Below are positions 1 to 6,865 of a stretch of 28,801 bases of DNA, piece after piece (the first letter of the stretch is position 1; each line of letters opens with the position of its first letter). A program made the translations under genes and the position numbers. This DNA is from Christensenella sp. UBA3792 (lineage in GTDB: Bacteria; Bacillota; Clostridia; Christensenellales; CAG-138): assembly GCA_002369195.1 (NCBI GenBank), contig DFEW01000036.1:1-28801 (forward strand), read 5' to 3'. The notes below the pieces were generated by a model. It ran no database searches. It saw only the letters and a program-made list of their open reading frames with translations, and was not told the DNA's origin.

Positions 1-114
1 GGGGCTGACGACCCCGGCAGCCCGAAACAGCGCATTACCGCTTTGCGGGATCGCCTGCGGCGTCGTCCGAACGCGTCTTGGAATGTCGGGAGAAGAACCC
101 GACGGAAAACAAAA
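1..114. other. Left-edge intergenic stretch, no gene recognised
   Basis: No reading frame here gives a recognisable protein, and long open frames crossing it are shadows of the nfnB-like gene. A short inverted repeat GTCGGG/CCCGAC (85-90 and 98-103) is visible but lacks a T tract. The stretch may hold the 3' surroundings of a gene outside the window. Confidence 0.4.
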
Positions 115-153
115 GGGAGGGCGTTCCCCGAAACTGACAGGGGAAACCCTCCC
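107..153 (-). terminator. Intrinsic terminator of the ridA-nfnA-nfnB operon
   Basis: On the minus strand, 16 bases after the nfnB stop codon, GGGAGGG (147-153) pairs with CCCTCCC (115-121), with an inner TTCCCC/GGGGAA pairing. It is followed by TTTTGTTTT. This is a rho-independent terminator in the correct orientation for the upstream operon. Confidence 0.85.
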
Positions 154-168
154 GAAAGATGCGGTCGC

Positions 169-1575
169 TTATCCTCTCAGGGCTTCGTCGATCGCCTTGG
201 CGGCGAGCTTGCCCGCGCCCATGGCGGAGATGACGGTTGCCGCGCCGGTGACCGCGTCGCCGCCGGCGTAGACGTTCTTGCGCGAGGTGAGACCGTTCTC
301 GTCGACGATGATGCCGCCGTGACCGTTGACCTCGAGCCCCGCGGTCGTGTTCTTAATGAGCGGGTTCGGGCTCGTGCCGATCGCCATGATGACCGTGTCG
401 ACGTCGAGCGTGAATTCGCTGCCCTCGATCGGGATCGGACGGCGGCGTCCTTTTGCGTCGGGCTCGCCGAGTTCCATTCTGATGCAGCGCATGCCGGTGA
501 CGAAGCCGTTCTTCGGATCGCGCGGATCGTCCGGATTGTTGTAGCCGAGAATCTCGACCGGGTTGTTCAAGAGCCGGAAGTCGATGCCCTCCTCCATCGC
601 GTGCTCGACCTCTTCCCGACGCGCGGGAAGCTCATCCATCGAGCGGCGGTAGACGATGTAGACATGCTCCGCGCCGAGACGCAGCGCCGTTCTTGCCGCG
701 TCCATCGCGACGTTGCCGCCGCCCACGACCGCGACCCTGCCGCCCTTCTGGATCGGGGTATGCGGATCGTCGCGGTATGCTTTCATCAGGTTCGAACGGG
801 TCAGAAACTCGTTCGCGGAGTACACGCCCTTCAAGCTTTCGCCGGGGATGTTCATAAAGTTCGGAAGCCCCGCACCGGAGCCGATGAACACCGCCTCGTA
901 GCCCGCGCGGAACAGCTCGTCGACCGTCAGCGTCTTGCCGATGACGACGTTCGTTTCGATGTCCACGCCGAGGTCCTTGAGCGTTTCGACCTCTTTTGCG
1001 ACGATCGATTTGGGCAGACGGAACTCCGGAATGCCGTACACGAGCACGCCGCCCGCGGTGTGCAGCGCTTCAAAGACGGAGACGTGATAGCCCATCCTGG
1101 CAAGATCGCCCGCGCAGGTGAGACCGCTCGGCCCGGAGCCGACGACCGCGACCTTGTGTCCGTTCGTCTGCGGCTGTTTCGGCGCTTCCTTGCTGTTTGC
1201 GTTGTGCCAATCCGCGACGAATCGTTCGAGACGTCCGATGCCGACCGGCTCGAACTTGACGCCCATCGTGCATTTGCTCTCGCACTGCGTTTCCTGCGGG
1301 CAGACGCGTCCGCAGACGGCGGGCAGGGAGGACGTTTGGTTGATGATCTGATACGCGCCCTCAAAGTCGCCTTCCTTGACCTTCATGATGAAGTCCGGAA
1401 TGTTGACGTTCACGGGACATCCCGCGACGCAGGGGCGGTTCTTGCAGTTTAAGCAGCGCTTCGCTTCCTCGAGCGCGATCTCGACCGGATAGCCGAGCGC
1501 GACCTCATCGAAGTTGTGCGCGCGTACTTCGGGTGCCTGGGTCGGCATTTCATGCTTTTTCGGATGCAGCGCCAT
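169..1575 (-). CDS. nfnB: NfnB-type NADPH-dependent oxidoreductase (glutamate synthase small-subunit family)
   Basis: 468 aa. The N-terminal ferredoxin-like part has eight cysteines (C41, C44, C49, C53, then C88, C92, C98, C102) suited to two [4Fe-4S] clusters. A FAD-binding GSGPSG motif follows at about 146-151, then GIPEFRLPK near 181-189, and a second dinucleotide fold GGGNVAMD at about 285-292 for NADPH. This is the layout of GltD/GltA and NfnB proteins. The stop codon of the NfnA-like gene lies 2 bp upstream, so the two are almost certainly one enzyme: in anaerobes NfnAB couples NADH and reduced ferredoxin oxidation to NADP reduction by electron bifurcation. The ribosome site AAAGGAG precedes the ATG. 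A lone glutamate synthase beta subunit is the alternative, but no large GltB subunit is nearby. The symbol rests on pairing and motifs, not on a database match. Confidence 0.88.
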   Translation of the reverse strand: MALHPKKHEMPTQAPEVRAHNFDEVALGYPVEIALEEAKRCLNCKNRPCVAGCPVNVNIPDFIMKVKEGDFEGAYQIINQTSSLPAVCGRVCPQETQCESKCTMGVKFEPVGIGRLERFVADWHNANSKEAPKQPQTNGHKVAVVGSGPSGLTCAGDLARMGYHVSVFEALHTAGGVLVYGIPEFRLPKSIVAKEVETLKDLGVDIETNVVIGKTLTVDELFRAGYEAVFIGSGAGLPNFMNIPGESLKGVYSANEFLTRSNLMKAYRDDPHTPIQKGGRVAVVGGGNVAMDAARTALRLGAEHVYIVYRRSMDELPARREEVEHAMEEGIDFRLLNNPVEILGYNNPDDPRDPKNGFVTGMRCIRMELGEPDAKGRRRPIPIEGSEFTLDVDTVIMAIGTSPNPLIKNTTAGLEVNGHGGIIVDENGLTSRKNVYAGGDAVTGAATVISAMGAGKLAAKAIDEALRG

Positions 1576-1577
1576 CG

Positions 1578-2429
1578 TCAGTTCGCTCCTTTCAGCAGAT
1601 TGCAGACCTGCTCATGCGCATGCCGTTCGTAATCGAAGTACATGCGTCCGCGGCTCATCGCCTCGTCGAAATCGACCTCGTAGCCGTTGAAATCGGGGCC
1701 GTCGACGCAGGCAAACTTCGTGATGCGCTTGCCGTCGCGCACGAGCGTCAGGCGGCAGCCGCCGCACATGCCGGTGCCGTCGATCATGATCGGGTTCATC
1801 GAAACCGTGACCGGCACGCCATAGGGCTTTGCGGTCAGCGTCACGAACTTCATCATGATCAAGGGACCGATCGTGATGATCATGTCGAACGTCTCGCCCG
1901 CTTCGAGCAGTTCCTTCAGCGGAACGGTAACGTTGCCGTGGCGGGCATAGGAGCCGTCGTCGGTCATGACGATGAGTTTGTCCGAACAGGCGCGGAATTC
2001 GTCCTCAAGGATCAGCAGGTCCTTGCTGCGAAAACCGATGATGCTGGTGACCTCTGCGCCGAGACGGTGGAACTCCTGCGCCACGGGCATGGCGATCGCG
2101 CAGCCCACGCCGCCGCCGACGATGCAGACCTTTTTGATCCCGTCGGTGTGCGTCGCAACGCCGAGCGGGCCGACGAAGTCCTGAATATACTCGCCTTCGT
2201 TTTTATGGTTCAGCAGCTCGGTCGTCGCGCCGACGATCTGGAAGATGATCTTGACCGTGCCGCGCGCCTTGTCGACGCCCGCGACGGTCAGCGGAATGCG
2301 TTCGCCGTCCTCGTCCACGCGCAGGATGATGAACTGACCGGGCAGCGCCTTGTTCGCGACGAGCGGCGCAACGATCTCCATCTGCGTGACGGTCGGATTC
2401 AGGCATGTTTTGGATGCAATGCGGTACAT
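1578..2429 (-). CDS. nfnA: NfnA-type FAD/[2Fe-2S] NAD-binding subunit (dihydroorotate dehydrogenase electron-transfer family)
   Basis: 283 aa, usual length for NfnA/SudB. An N-terminal ferredoxin-reductase FAD domain carries RIPLTVAG (44-51). The NAD-binding core follows with IVGGGVGCA (103-111). The C-terminal cluster region is DGTGMCGGC...FACVDGP, giving C222, C225 and C241 plus a nearby Asp218. Three cysteines with one aspartate is the cluster coordination reported for NfnA, whereas PyrK proteins use four cysteines, so this favours Nfn over a pyrimidine enzyme. No dihydroorotate dehydrogenase is adjacent. It is second in the operon, 15 bp after ridA, with GAGGGG ahead of the ATG. Confidence 0.87.
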   Translation of the reverse strand: MYRIASKTCLNPTVTQMEIVAPLVANKALPGQFIILRVDEDGERIPLTVAGVDKARGTVKIIFQIVGATTELLNHKNEGEYIQDFVGPLGVATHTDGIKKVCIVGGGVGCAIAMPVAQEFHRLGAEVTSIIGFRSKDLLILEDEFRACSDKLIVMTDDGSYARHGNVTVPLKELLEAGETFDMIITIGPLIMMKFVTLTAKPYGVPVTVSMNPIMIDGTGMCGGCRLTLVRDGKRITKFACVDGPDFNGYEVDFDEAMSRGRMYFDYERHAHEQVCNLLKGAN

Positions 2430-2444
2430 GCGCGTTCCCCTCTT

Positions 2445-2825
2445 TTAGCGGACTGCGATCGCCTCGATCTCGACGAGCGCGTCCTTGGGCAGGCGCCGCA
2501 CCTCGATTGCGGCGCGCGCGGGGCAGTTTTCGCCGCCGAACAGCTCCGCGTATACGGCGTTCATCGCGGCGAAATCGTTCATGTCGTAGAGAAATACGGT
2601 CGTCTTGACGACGCGGTCGAGGTCGGTGCCCGCCGCGCGCAGGATCTCGCGCAGGTTCTGAATGGACTGGCGCGTCTGCGCCGCAACGCCCTCGGGGAAC
2701 GTGCCGGTCGCCGGATCGAGCGGAAGCTGTCCGGAGACGAACACGAAGTCGCCCGCGACAACGCCCTGCGAGTACGGTCCGATCGCCGCCGGCGCTTTAT
2801 CGGTATGAATGCTTTGTTTGTTCAT
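2445..2825 (-). CDS. ridA: RidA family enamine/imine deaminase
   Basis: 126 aa from the ATG at 2825, chosen because AAGGAG lies just upstream; an in-frame ATG at 2843 would add six residues without a good ribosome site. The sequence is typical RidA (YjgF/YER057c/UK114): IGPYSQG near 15-21, SGQLPLDP near 31-38, PARAAIEV with Arg104 that holds the substrate carboxylate, and VEIEAIAV with Glu120. RidA hydrolyses reactive 2-aminoacrylate-type enamines made by PLP enzymes. It is the first gene of the operon with nfnAB; why it is paired with an electron-bifurcating enzyme is not evident from sequence. Confidence 0.93.
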   Translation of the reverse strand: MNKQSIHTDKAPAAIGPYSQGVVAGDFVFVSGQLPLDPATGTFPEGVAAQTRQSIQNLREILRAAGTDLDRVVKTTVFLYDMNDFAAMNAVYAELFGGENCPARAAIEVRRLPKDALVEIEAIAVR

Positions 2826-2854
2826 GGCAATGCTCCTTTGCATGATGATCCTGT

Positions 2855-2883
2855 ATTATATCAGATTTGCGAATACTTTTCAA
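2855..2883 (-). promoter_or_regulatory. Sigma-A promoter of the ridA-nfnA-nfnB operon
   Basis: On the minus strand TTGAAA (2883-2878) is separated by exactly 17 bp from TATAAT (2860-2855). Transcription would start near 2848, giving a leader of about 23 bases before the ridA ATG at 2825. Confidence 0.85.
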
Positions 2884-2937
2884 TGACCGGAAAGCGCCCA
2901 ACGTGCGCCGAAACATCGTTTTTTCGAAAAAAAGGAA

Positions 2938-2966
2938 TAGGCAAGCGCCGAAGGACATGGTATACT
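2938..2966 (+). promoter_or_regulatory. Probable promoter of the metallophosphatase lipoprotein operon
   Basis: TATACT (2961-2966) is preceded by TG one base upstream, an extended -10 box. TAGGCA (2938-2943, four of six matches to TTGACA) sits 17 bp upstream. A perfect palindrome TTTTTTCGAAAAAA (2919-2932) lies between this promoter and the divergent ridA promoter. Confidence 0.6.
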
Positions 2967-3017
2967 GAACGCACAGGAACGTGCCCTGCCGTTGCGCAGG
3001 GTGGGGAAAGGAACGCC

Positions 3018-4115
3018 ATGAAACGAGCGATCAAATGGGGCATTGCGCTGCTTGCGCTGGCGCTGCTTGCCTGCGAACCGGCAAAGCAGCCCGTGCAGCA
3101 GGCGGAGACGGCGACCGAAACGTCGATCGCGACCGAAGCGCCGCGTACGGCGCCCACGCCCGATCCCACGACAGAACCGACCGCAGAACCGACCGAGGAA
3201 CCGACCGCAGAACCGACGCCGGAACCGACCGCAGAACCGACCGAAGAGACGACGCCCACGCCGGCGCCGACGCCGTTCGCGCTCGCGTGGCTGCCCGATA
3301 CGCAGCGGCTTTGCGCGGCGGCGGAAGCGGACCTCGACCGGCTCGATCAGCTTGGGGCGGAGCTCGGTGCGCGCATCGATTCGGACAACCTCATCGGCGT
3401 GCTGCACAGCGGCGACATCGTCGACAGCGGCAGCCGCCTCAAACAATGGGAGAATTTCAGGCGCTGTCTGAACGGCTTTTGCGACCGCATCCCGTTTTAT
3501 CCGGTCGCGGGCAACCACGACGTGTGCAACACTGAGCCGGCGGACGGCGTCAACTACGTGTTCTACGCAAAGCAAGGATACGCCGATGCGCTGCCGCAGG
3601 AGCAGCGCTACCGCGACGGCAGGATGTATTACGTCGTGCTGAACGGGGACGACGCGCCGCTGCTGCTGCTCGGTGTCGGCTACGGCATGGGCAGGGAGCG
3701 CGATCAGCGCGAATGGATCGACGCGGTGATGACCGCGCACGCGGATATGCCCTGCATCCTGCTGACCCATGCGTACGAGGTGCGCCCCGGCCAGGTGCTG
3801 ATGTACTGCAAGTATCTCGAAAAGGAGATCGTCCGCCGCTACGCGAACGTGCGTCTGGTGCTGTGCGGGCATGCGCGCGGGTTCTTCGAACATGCGGAAC
3901 TGTACGACGACGACGGCGACGGCACGGCGGAGCGCACGGTGCATGTGCTGATGCTCAACGAGCAGGAGGGCATCTTCGTGTACCGCGTTCTGACCTTCGA
4001 CGCCGTTGCGCGCACCCTTGCGGTGCGCACCTTCCGGATCGGCTCGGATGCGCCGGTCGACGACGATCCGGTGCATCATCAGCCGGCGGACTTTGTATTG
4101 GAGGATGCGTTTTGA
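3018..4115 (+). CDS. Lipoprotein metallophosphoesterase with Thr/Pro/Glu linker
   Basis: 365 aa from the ATG at 3018, preceded by GGAAAGGAAC. A lipoprotein signal peptide (charged MKRAIK, hydrophobic core, lipobox ALLAC with Cys19) anchors it outside the membrane. Residues about 44-86 form a low-complexity Thr-Pro-Glu-Ala linker. A calcineurin-like phosphatase domain follows: LPDTQ (92-96, metal ligand Asp94), GDIVD (132-136), GNHD (165-168), LTHAYE (His251) and CGHARG (His285). DTQ in place of the usual DxH is common in secreted members of the superfamily. An acidic DDDGDG stretch (297-302) could bind calcium. The substrate is unknown. It is first of three plus-strand genes and overlaps the HAD gene by 4 bp. 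The much longer open frame upstream is a shadow of the nfn genes. Confidence 0.88.
   Translation: MKRAIKWGIALLALALLACEPAKQPVQQAETATETSIATEAPRTAPTPDPTTEPTAEPTEEPTAEPTPEPTAEPTEETTPTPAPTPFALAWLPDTQRLCAAAEADLDRLDQLGAELGARIDSDNLIGVLHSGDIVDSGSRLKQWENFRRCLNGFCDRIPFYPVAGNHDVCNTEPADGVNYVFYAKQGYADALPQEQRYRDGRMYYVVLNGDDAPLLLLGVGYGMGRERDQREWIDAVMTAHADMPCILLTHAYEVRPGQVLMYCKYLEKEIVRRYANVRLVLCGHARGFFEHAELYDDDGDGTAERTVHVLMLNEQEGIFVYRVLTFDAVARTLAVRTFRIGSDAPVDDDPVHHQPADFVLEDAF
3147..3276 (+). repeat. Tandem coding repeat: Thr/Pro/Glu linker
   Basis: Imperfect units related to GAACCGACCGCA (12 bp) are repeated about eight times, encoding EPTA, EPTE and EPTP blocks between the lipid anchor and the phosphatase domain. 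A similar repeat occurs in the lipoprotein gene at 6866. Confidence 0.85.
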
Positions 4116-4825
4116 GAACGGAGTCGGTCATCTTCGACCTGTACGGCACGCTTGCCGACATCCATACGGATGAATCGATGCCCGCGCTCTGGGAGGATGC
4201 GGCGGCATTCGCATGCCGCTGCGGCGCATCATACAGCGCGGCGGCGTATCGGGAAGCGTACCTTGCGCTCTGCCGCGACGAGGTGCAAAGACGCGCAAAA
4301 ACGCTGCCTGCGGTGCCGGTCGAATGGGTCGAGCCGGAGCTTCTGAACGTTTTTGTCCGGCTGCTCGGCGCGGACGAGGCGACGGCGCGGCTTGCGGCAA
4401 GGCGGTTTCGGGAACGCTCCACGCTGCACATCCGTCCGATGCCGCATGCGATCGAAACGCTGACGCGCCTTCGGGAACAGGGAAAGCGGCTCTTTCTACT
4501 TTCGAACGCGCAGGCGTGCTTCACGCGCGACGAGCTGGCGATGCTCGATCTACAGGATCGGTTCGACGGGATCGTGCTGTCGAGCGACGCGGGCATGAAA
4601 AAGCCGTATCGCGGGCTGTTCGAACTGCTGCTGCAGCGGTACGGGATCGATTCGGACACGGCGCTGATGGTCGGCAACGACGCGGTCGCGGACATGGGCG
4701 GCGCGCACGGCGCGCATCTGAAAGGCGCGTATCTTCACACATGGCAGTCGGGCGAGCGTCCGGACGCTCTGCCGCAGGGCTGTTTTGAAATCAAGGACCT
4801 TTGGGAGCTGACGACGGAGGCGTAG
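4112..4825 (+). CDS. HAD-superfamily hydrolase (subfamily IA), TTG start
   Basis: 237 aa if translation begins at TTG 4112, which overlaps the preceding stop (TTGA, 4112-4115) and has GGAGG at 4100-4104 seven bases upstream. No ATG fits better, since the next in-frame one would remove catalytic motif I. Motifs: I, FDLYGTL with nucleophile Asp9; II, LFLLSNAQ (Ser); III, MKKPYRGLF (Lys); IV, MVGNDAVADMGGA (acidic pair). The usual second aspartate of motif I is Tyr11, as in haloacid dehalogenases and some Bacillota HAD enzymes, so a standard phosphatase activity is not assured. The helical cap lies between motifs I and II. Translational coupling to the upstream phosphatase is likely. Confidence 0.87.
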   Translation: MRTESVIFDLYGTLADIHTDESMPALWEDAAAFACRCGASYSAAAYREAYLALCRDEVQRRAKTLPAVPVEWVEPELLNVFVRLLGADEATARLAARRFRERSTLHIRPMPHAIETLTRLREQGKRLFLLSNAQACFTRDELAMLDLQDRFDGIVLSSDAGMKKPYRGLFELLLQRYGIDSDTALMVGNDAVADMGGAHGAHLKGAYLHTWQSGERPDALPQGCFEIKDLWELTTEA

Positions 4826-4829
4826 CACG

Positions 4830-5729
4830 ATGCGAAAAACGATCATTCTGCTGGCGCTGCTGCTGTGCGGCTGCGCGGCAATAAACGGAGGAAAAACGAT
4901 GAAAAAGACCGTACCGGATGTGACAGAGACCTTCTCCTGGCTCGGAAAAACGGCGGAGGAGCTCGGCTTGGACGAAACCGTGTTCGACGGCTTTGCGGCG
5001 GAGGTGACGGGCGACCTGTTCGGCAAGACCGTGAGCGGCACCGCGTTCTTTCAGACCGGCGCCGACCGGATCGCGCGCGTGACCGAGATCAGCTTGTACG
5101 GCAAGCTTTCCGATCGCGCCGCAACCGAACGGGGGCTGACCGAGCGCTTCGGCGAAGCGTACGCGGAGGGCATGGACCCGTATGTTGCGAGCAACGGCGG
5201 CGCGACGTACTGGAAGCGCTACTGGACCGGCGAGAGCGTGATCACCGTCTCGAACGGACAGAACAACGACTGGTATATGCTGAGCTGCCGCGCGTCCGAA
5301 CTGCCGAAGGAGCTCGCAAAAGCGCAGGAAGGGCTTACGACGGAGGAGCTGATGTACGCCACCGGCGTGAAGTTCCGGTTTTCGGACGGCGAGGTCGAGG
5401 ACCTTCGCATCTTCGAAACCGAATATGAGGGCAAAACCGCCTATCGCGTGACGTTCGGGCGCGAGGGCACATATGTCTGCGCGACCATCGTGCGCGACGG
5501 CAGAGAACTGTACGAAGGGTGTTTGAACGACGGCACCGAATGGACACAGCGGCGGCTGTACGGCATCGTCGACAGTCTGCGCGCGGTGCTGCCGGACGGC
5601 TCCGGACGCATCGTCCAAAAGATCCCGACCGGCGATTTCTGGCTGATCGAGACCGACGCCCCCGCGACGCTTGAATCGCTTGACGCGCTCGAGATCTTCC
5701 TGCTCACGCACTGGCTCGTCGAGGAATGA
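4830..5729 (+). CDS. Lipoprotein of unknown function
   Basis: 299 aa. MRKTIILLALLLCGC is a short lipoprotein signal with lipobox LCGC (Cys15), and GGAGG lies just before the start. The mature part is mixed alpha/beta with many Gly, Thr and acidic residues and shows no catalytic motif I recognise; aromatic-rich blocks (YWKRYWTG, NNDWYML) occur mid-protein. A second, well-placed start exists: ATG 4899 (MKKTVPD) has its own GGAGG ten bases upstream, which would give a 276-residue form lacking the lipobox. It is third in its operon, 4 bp after the HAD gene. Confidence 0.75.
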   Translation: MRKTIILLALLLCGCAAINGGKTMKKTVPDVTETFSWLGKTAEELGLDETVFDGFAAEVTGDLFGKTVSGTAFFQTGADRIARVTEISLYGKLSDRAATERGLTERFGEAYAEGMDPYVASNGGATYWKRYWTGESVITVSNGQNNDWYMLSCRASELPKELAKAQEGLTTEELMYATGVKFRFSDGEVEDLRIFETEYEGKTAYRVTFGREGTYVCATIVRDGRELYEGCLNDGTEWTQRRLYGIVDSLRAVLPDGSGRIVQKIPTGDFWLIETDAPATLESLDALEIFLLTHWLVEE

Positions 5730-5749
5730 CGCGGCCGCGATCCATCAAA

Positions 5750-5781
5750 AAAAGAGGTTTTCCGTACGGAGAACCTCTTTT
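5750..5781. terminator. Bidirectional terminator between convergent genes
   Basis: AAAAGAGGTT (5750-5759) pairs with AACCTCTTTT (5772-5781), with an inner TCCG/CGGA and one mismatch. The A run on the left and T run on the right make it usable from both strands, ending the lipoprotein operon (+) and the zinc-ribbon genes (-). Confidence 0.88.
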
Positions 5782-5844
5782 GTACGAGCGGACACAAACT
5801 GCCGTCCTTCGGAAAGATGCGGAAGGCGGGATGCCGGTTCGTGC

Positions 5845-6252
5845 TTATTCCTGCGGCATGGTCGAGGGATCGACGCGCTCGAGGATGAACGAGTTCTGGA
5901 TGAAGCCGACCTTCATATGCACCTTCATGCATACATGCGGGTCCTCGGGCGTGAGGTTCACGACCGGATCGTTGCACTTGCGGTTCATGCCGCAGACGAT
6001 GTGCAGCTTGTAGCTGCCGTACGGAAGCGGAAGCACCAGCGATTCGCGGTTGGCGATCGCGCCGTACGGGACTTCGTTGACGTAGAGACCGAAGCCGGTT
6101 GCCGCGCCCATCATATTGCCCATGCGGTACAGGGAAATCGAGGCGGGCGCATCGACGGAGAGCAGAGCGCCGCACTTGGGGCAGGGACCGGATCCGGGCA
6201 GGTTGATGATCTCGCCGCATTTGGAACACTTGACACGATACCGTTTAGCCAT
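5845..6252 (-). CDS. Zinc-ribbon protein, paralogue 2, unknown function
   Basis: 135 aa. An N-terminal zinc ribbon (C9-x2-C12 and C24-x2-C27) is followed by a compact beta-rich domain: GFGLYVNEVPYGAI, then LPLPYGSYKLHIVCGMNRKCNDP, ending FIQNSFILERVDP. The second domain resembles small beta-sandwich modules that present a short loop, but I cannot name the family. It shares roughly half or more of its residues with the next gene upstream, including the blocks GSYK, CGMNRKCNDPV and GFIQNSFILER. GGAGG precedes the ATG by about nine bases. It is probably co-transcribed with its paralogue; no promoter was seen in the 53-bp gap. Confidence 0.8.
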   Translation of the reverse strand: MAKRYRVKCSKCGEIINLPGSGPCPKCGALLSVDAPASISLYRMGNMMGAATGFGLYVNEVPYGAIANRESLVLPLPYGSYKLHIVCGMNRKCNDPVVNLTPEDPHVCMKVHMKVGFIQNSFILERVDPSTMPQE

Positions 6253-6283
6253 TGATATAACCTCCGATGGATTGTATTTGGAA

Positions 6284-6301
6284 CGGCGGGAATGTCCGCC
6301 G
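6284..6301 (-). other. GC-rich intergenic hairpin between zinc-ribbon paralogues
   Basis: CGGCGG (minus, 6301-6296) and CCGCCG (6289-6284) form a perfect 6-bp stem with a 6-base loop just after the stop of the upstream gene. There is no T tract, so it may be an mRNA processing or stability element rather than a terminator. Confidence 0.45.
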
Positions 6302-6305
6302 AACG

Positions 6306-6719
6306 CTACGCTTTCTGCTCGGGAAGATCGGCGCGGTCGATGCGCTCGAGAATGAACGAATTCTGGATGAATCCCATCTTGATGCGCACTTCAAGGCAGA
6401 CGACCGGCTCCGCCTCGGACAGCGTGACGACCGGATCGTTGCACTTGCGGTTCATGCCGCAGACGACGTGCACCTTGTAGCTGCCGAAGGGCAGAGGGAA
6501 CGAAAGCACGTCGCGGCTTTCGATCTTGCCGTACGGGGTGCCGTTGAGATAGACGCCGTAGCTGCTCACGGAACCGGACGCGTCGCGCGGACGGTACAGT
6601 ACGAGCGTGCCCGCGGCGCGCGCTTCGACCTTTTTCCCGCACTTGGGGCAGGGACCGGTGCGCGTTAGATCGACGATCTCGCCGCACGCGGGGCATTTGA
6701 CGCGGATCTGTTTTGCCAT
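6306..6719 (-). CDS. Zinc-ribbon protein, paralogue 1, unknown function
   Basis: 137 aa with the same plan as the downstream gene: zinc-ribbon cysteines C9, C12, C24 and C27, then a beta-rich module with YGVYLNGTPYGKI and FPLPFGSYKVHVVCGMNRKCNDP, ending FIQNSFILERID. Both proteins keep two further cysteines in CGMNRKC. There is no signal peptide or membrane segment, so it is probably cytoplasmic. AGGAGG lies before the ATG and a full-consensus promoter upstream, so expression should be strong. A role in metal or nucleic-acid binding is possible but is only an inference from the ribbon. Confidence 0.82.
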   Translation of the reverse strand: MAKQIRVKCPACGEIVDLTRTGPCPKCGKKVEARAAGTLVLYRPRDASGSVSSYGVYLNGTPYGKIESRDVLSFPLPFGSYKVHVVCGMNRKCNDPVVTLSEAEPVVCLEVRIKMGFIQNSFILERIDRADLPEQKA

Positions 6720-6748
6720 GGACGGAACCTCCTGCCTGTTCTTCCTAT

Positions 6749-6777
6749 ATTATACGATGCGGCGTGTACCCTGTCAA
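6749..6777 (-). promoter_or_regulatory. Full-consensus sigma-A promoter for the zinc-ribbon pair
   Basis: Minus strand: TTGACA (6777-6772), exactly 17 bp, TATAAT (6754-6749). Both hexamers match consensus perfectly, the strongest promoter seen in this window. Confidence 0.93.
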
Positions 6778-6809
6778 CTGCGGGCAAATGTAACTTTTTT
6801 TCGATCGGC

Positions 6810-6838
6810 TTGCAACGGCGGCGACAATCCGTTACAAT
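6810..6838 (+). promoter_or_regulatory. Sigma-A promoter for the phosphodiester glycosidase gene
   Basis: TTGCAA (6810-6815), 17 bp, TACAAT (6833-6838). The leader to the ATG at 6866 is about 20 bases and contains AGGAGG at 6855-6860. Confidence 0.85.
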
Positions 6839-6865
6839 AGGGGCGATCAATGTTAGGAGGAACAC

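Noticed and set aside
43..1452. Long plus-strand open frame opposite the nfnB-like gene
   Set aside because: It is rich in Arg, Asp and His with no motif, and the opposite strand encodes a complete well-conserved enzyme; it is a GC-driven shadow.
1533..3017. Upstream half of the 860-codon frame that ends in the metallophosphatase
   Set aside because: The true start is ATG 3018 with a ribosome site and lipoprotein signal; the upstream part is antisense to nfnA and ridA.
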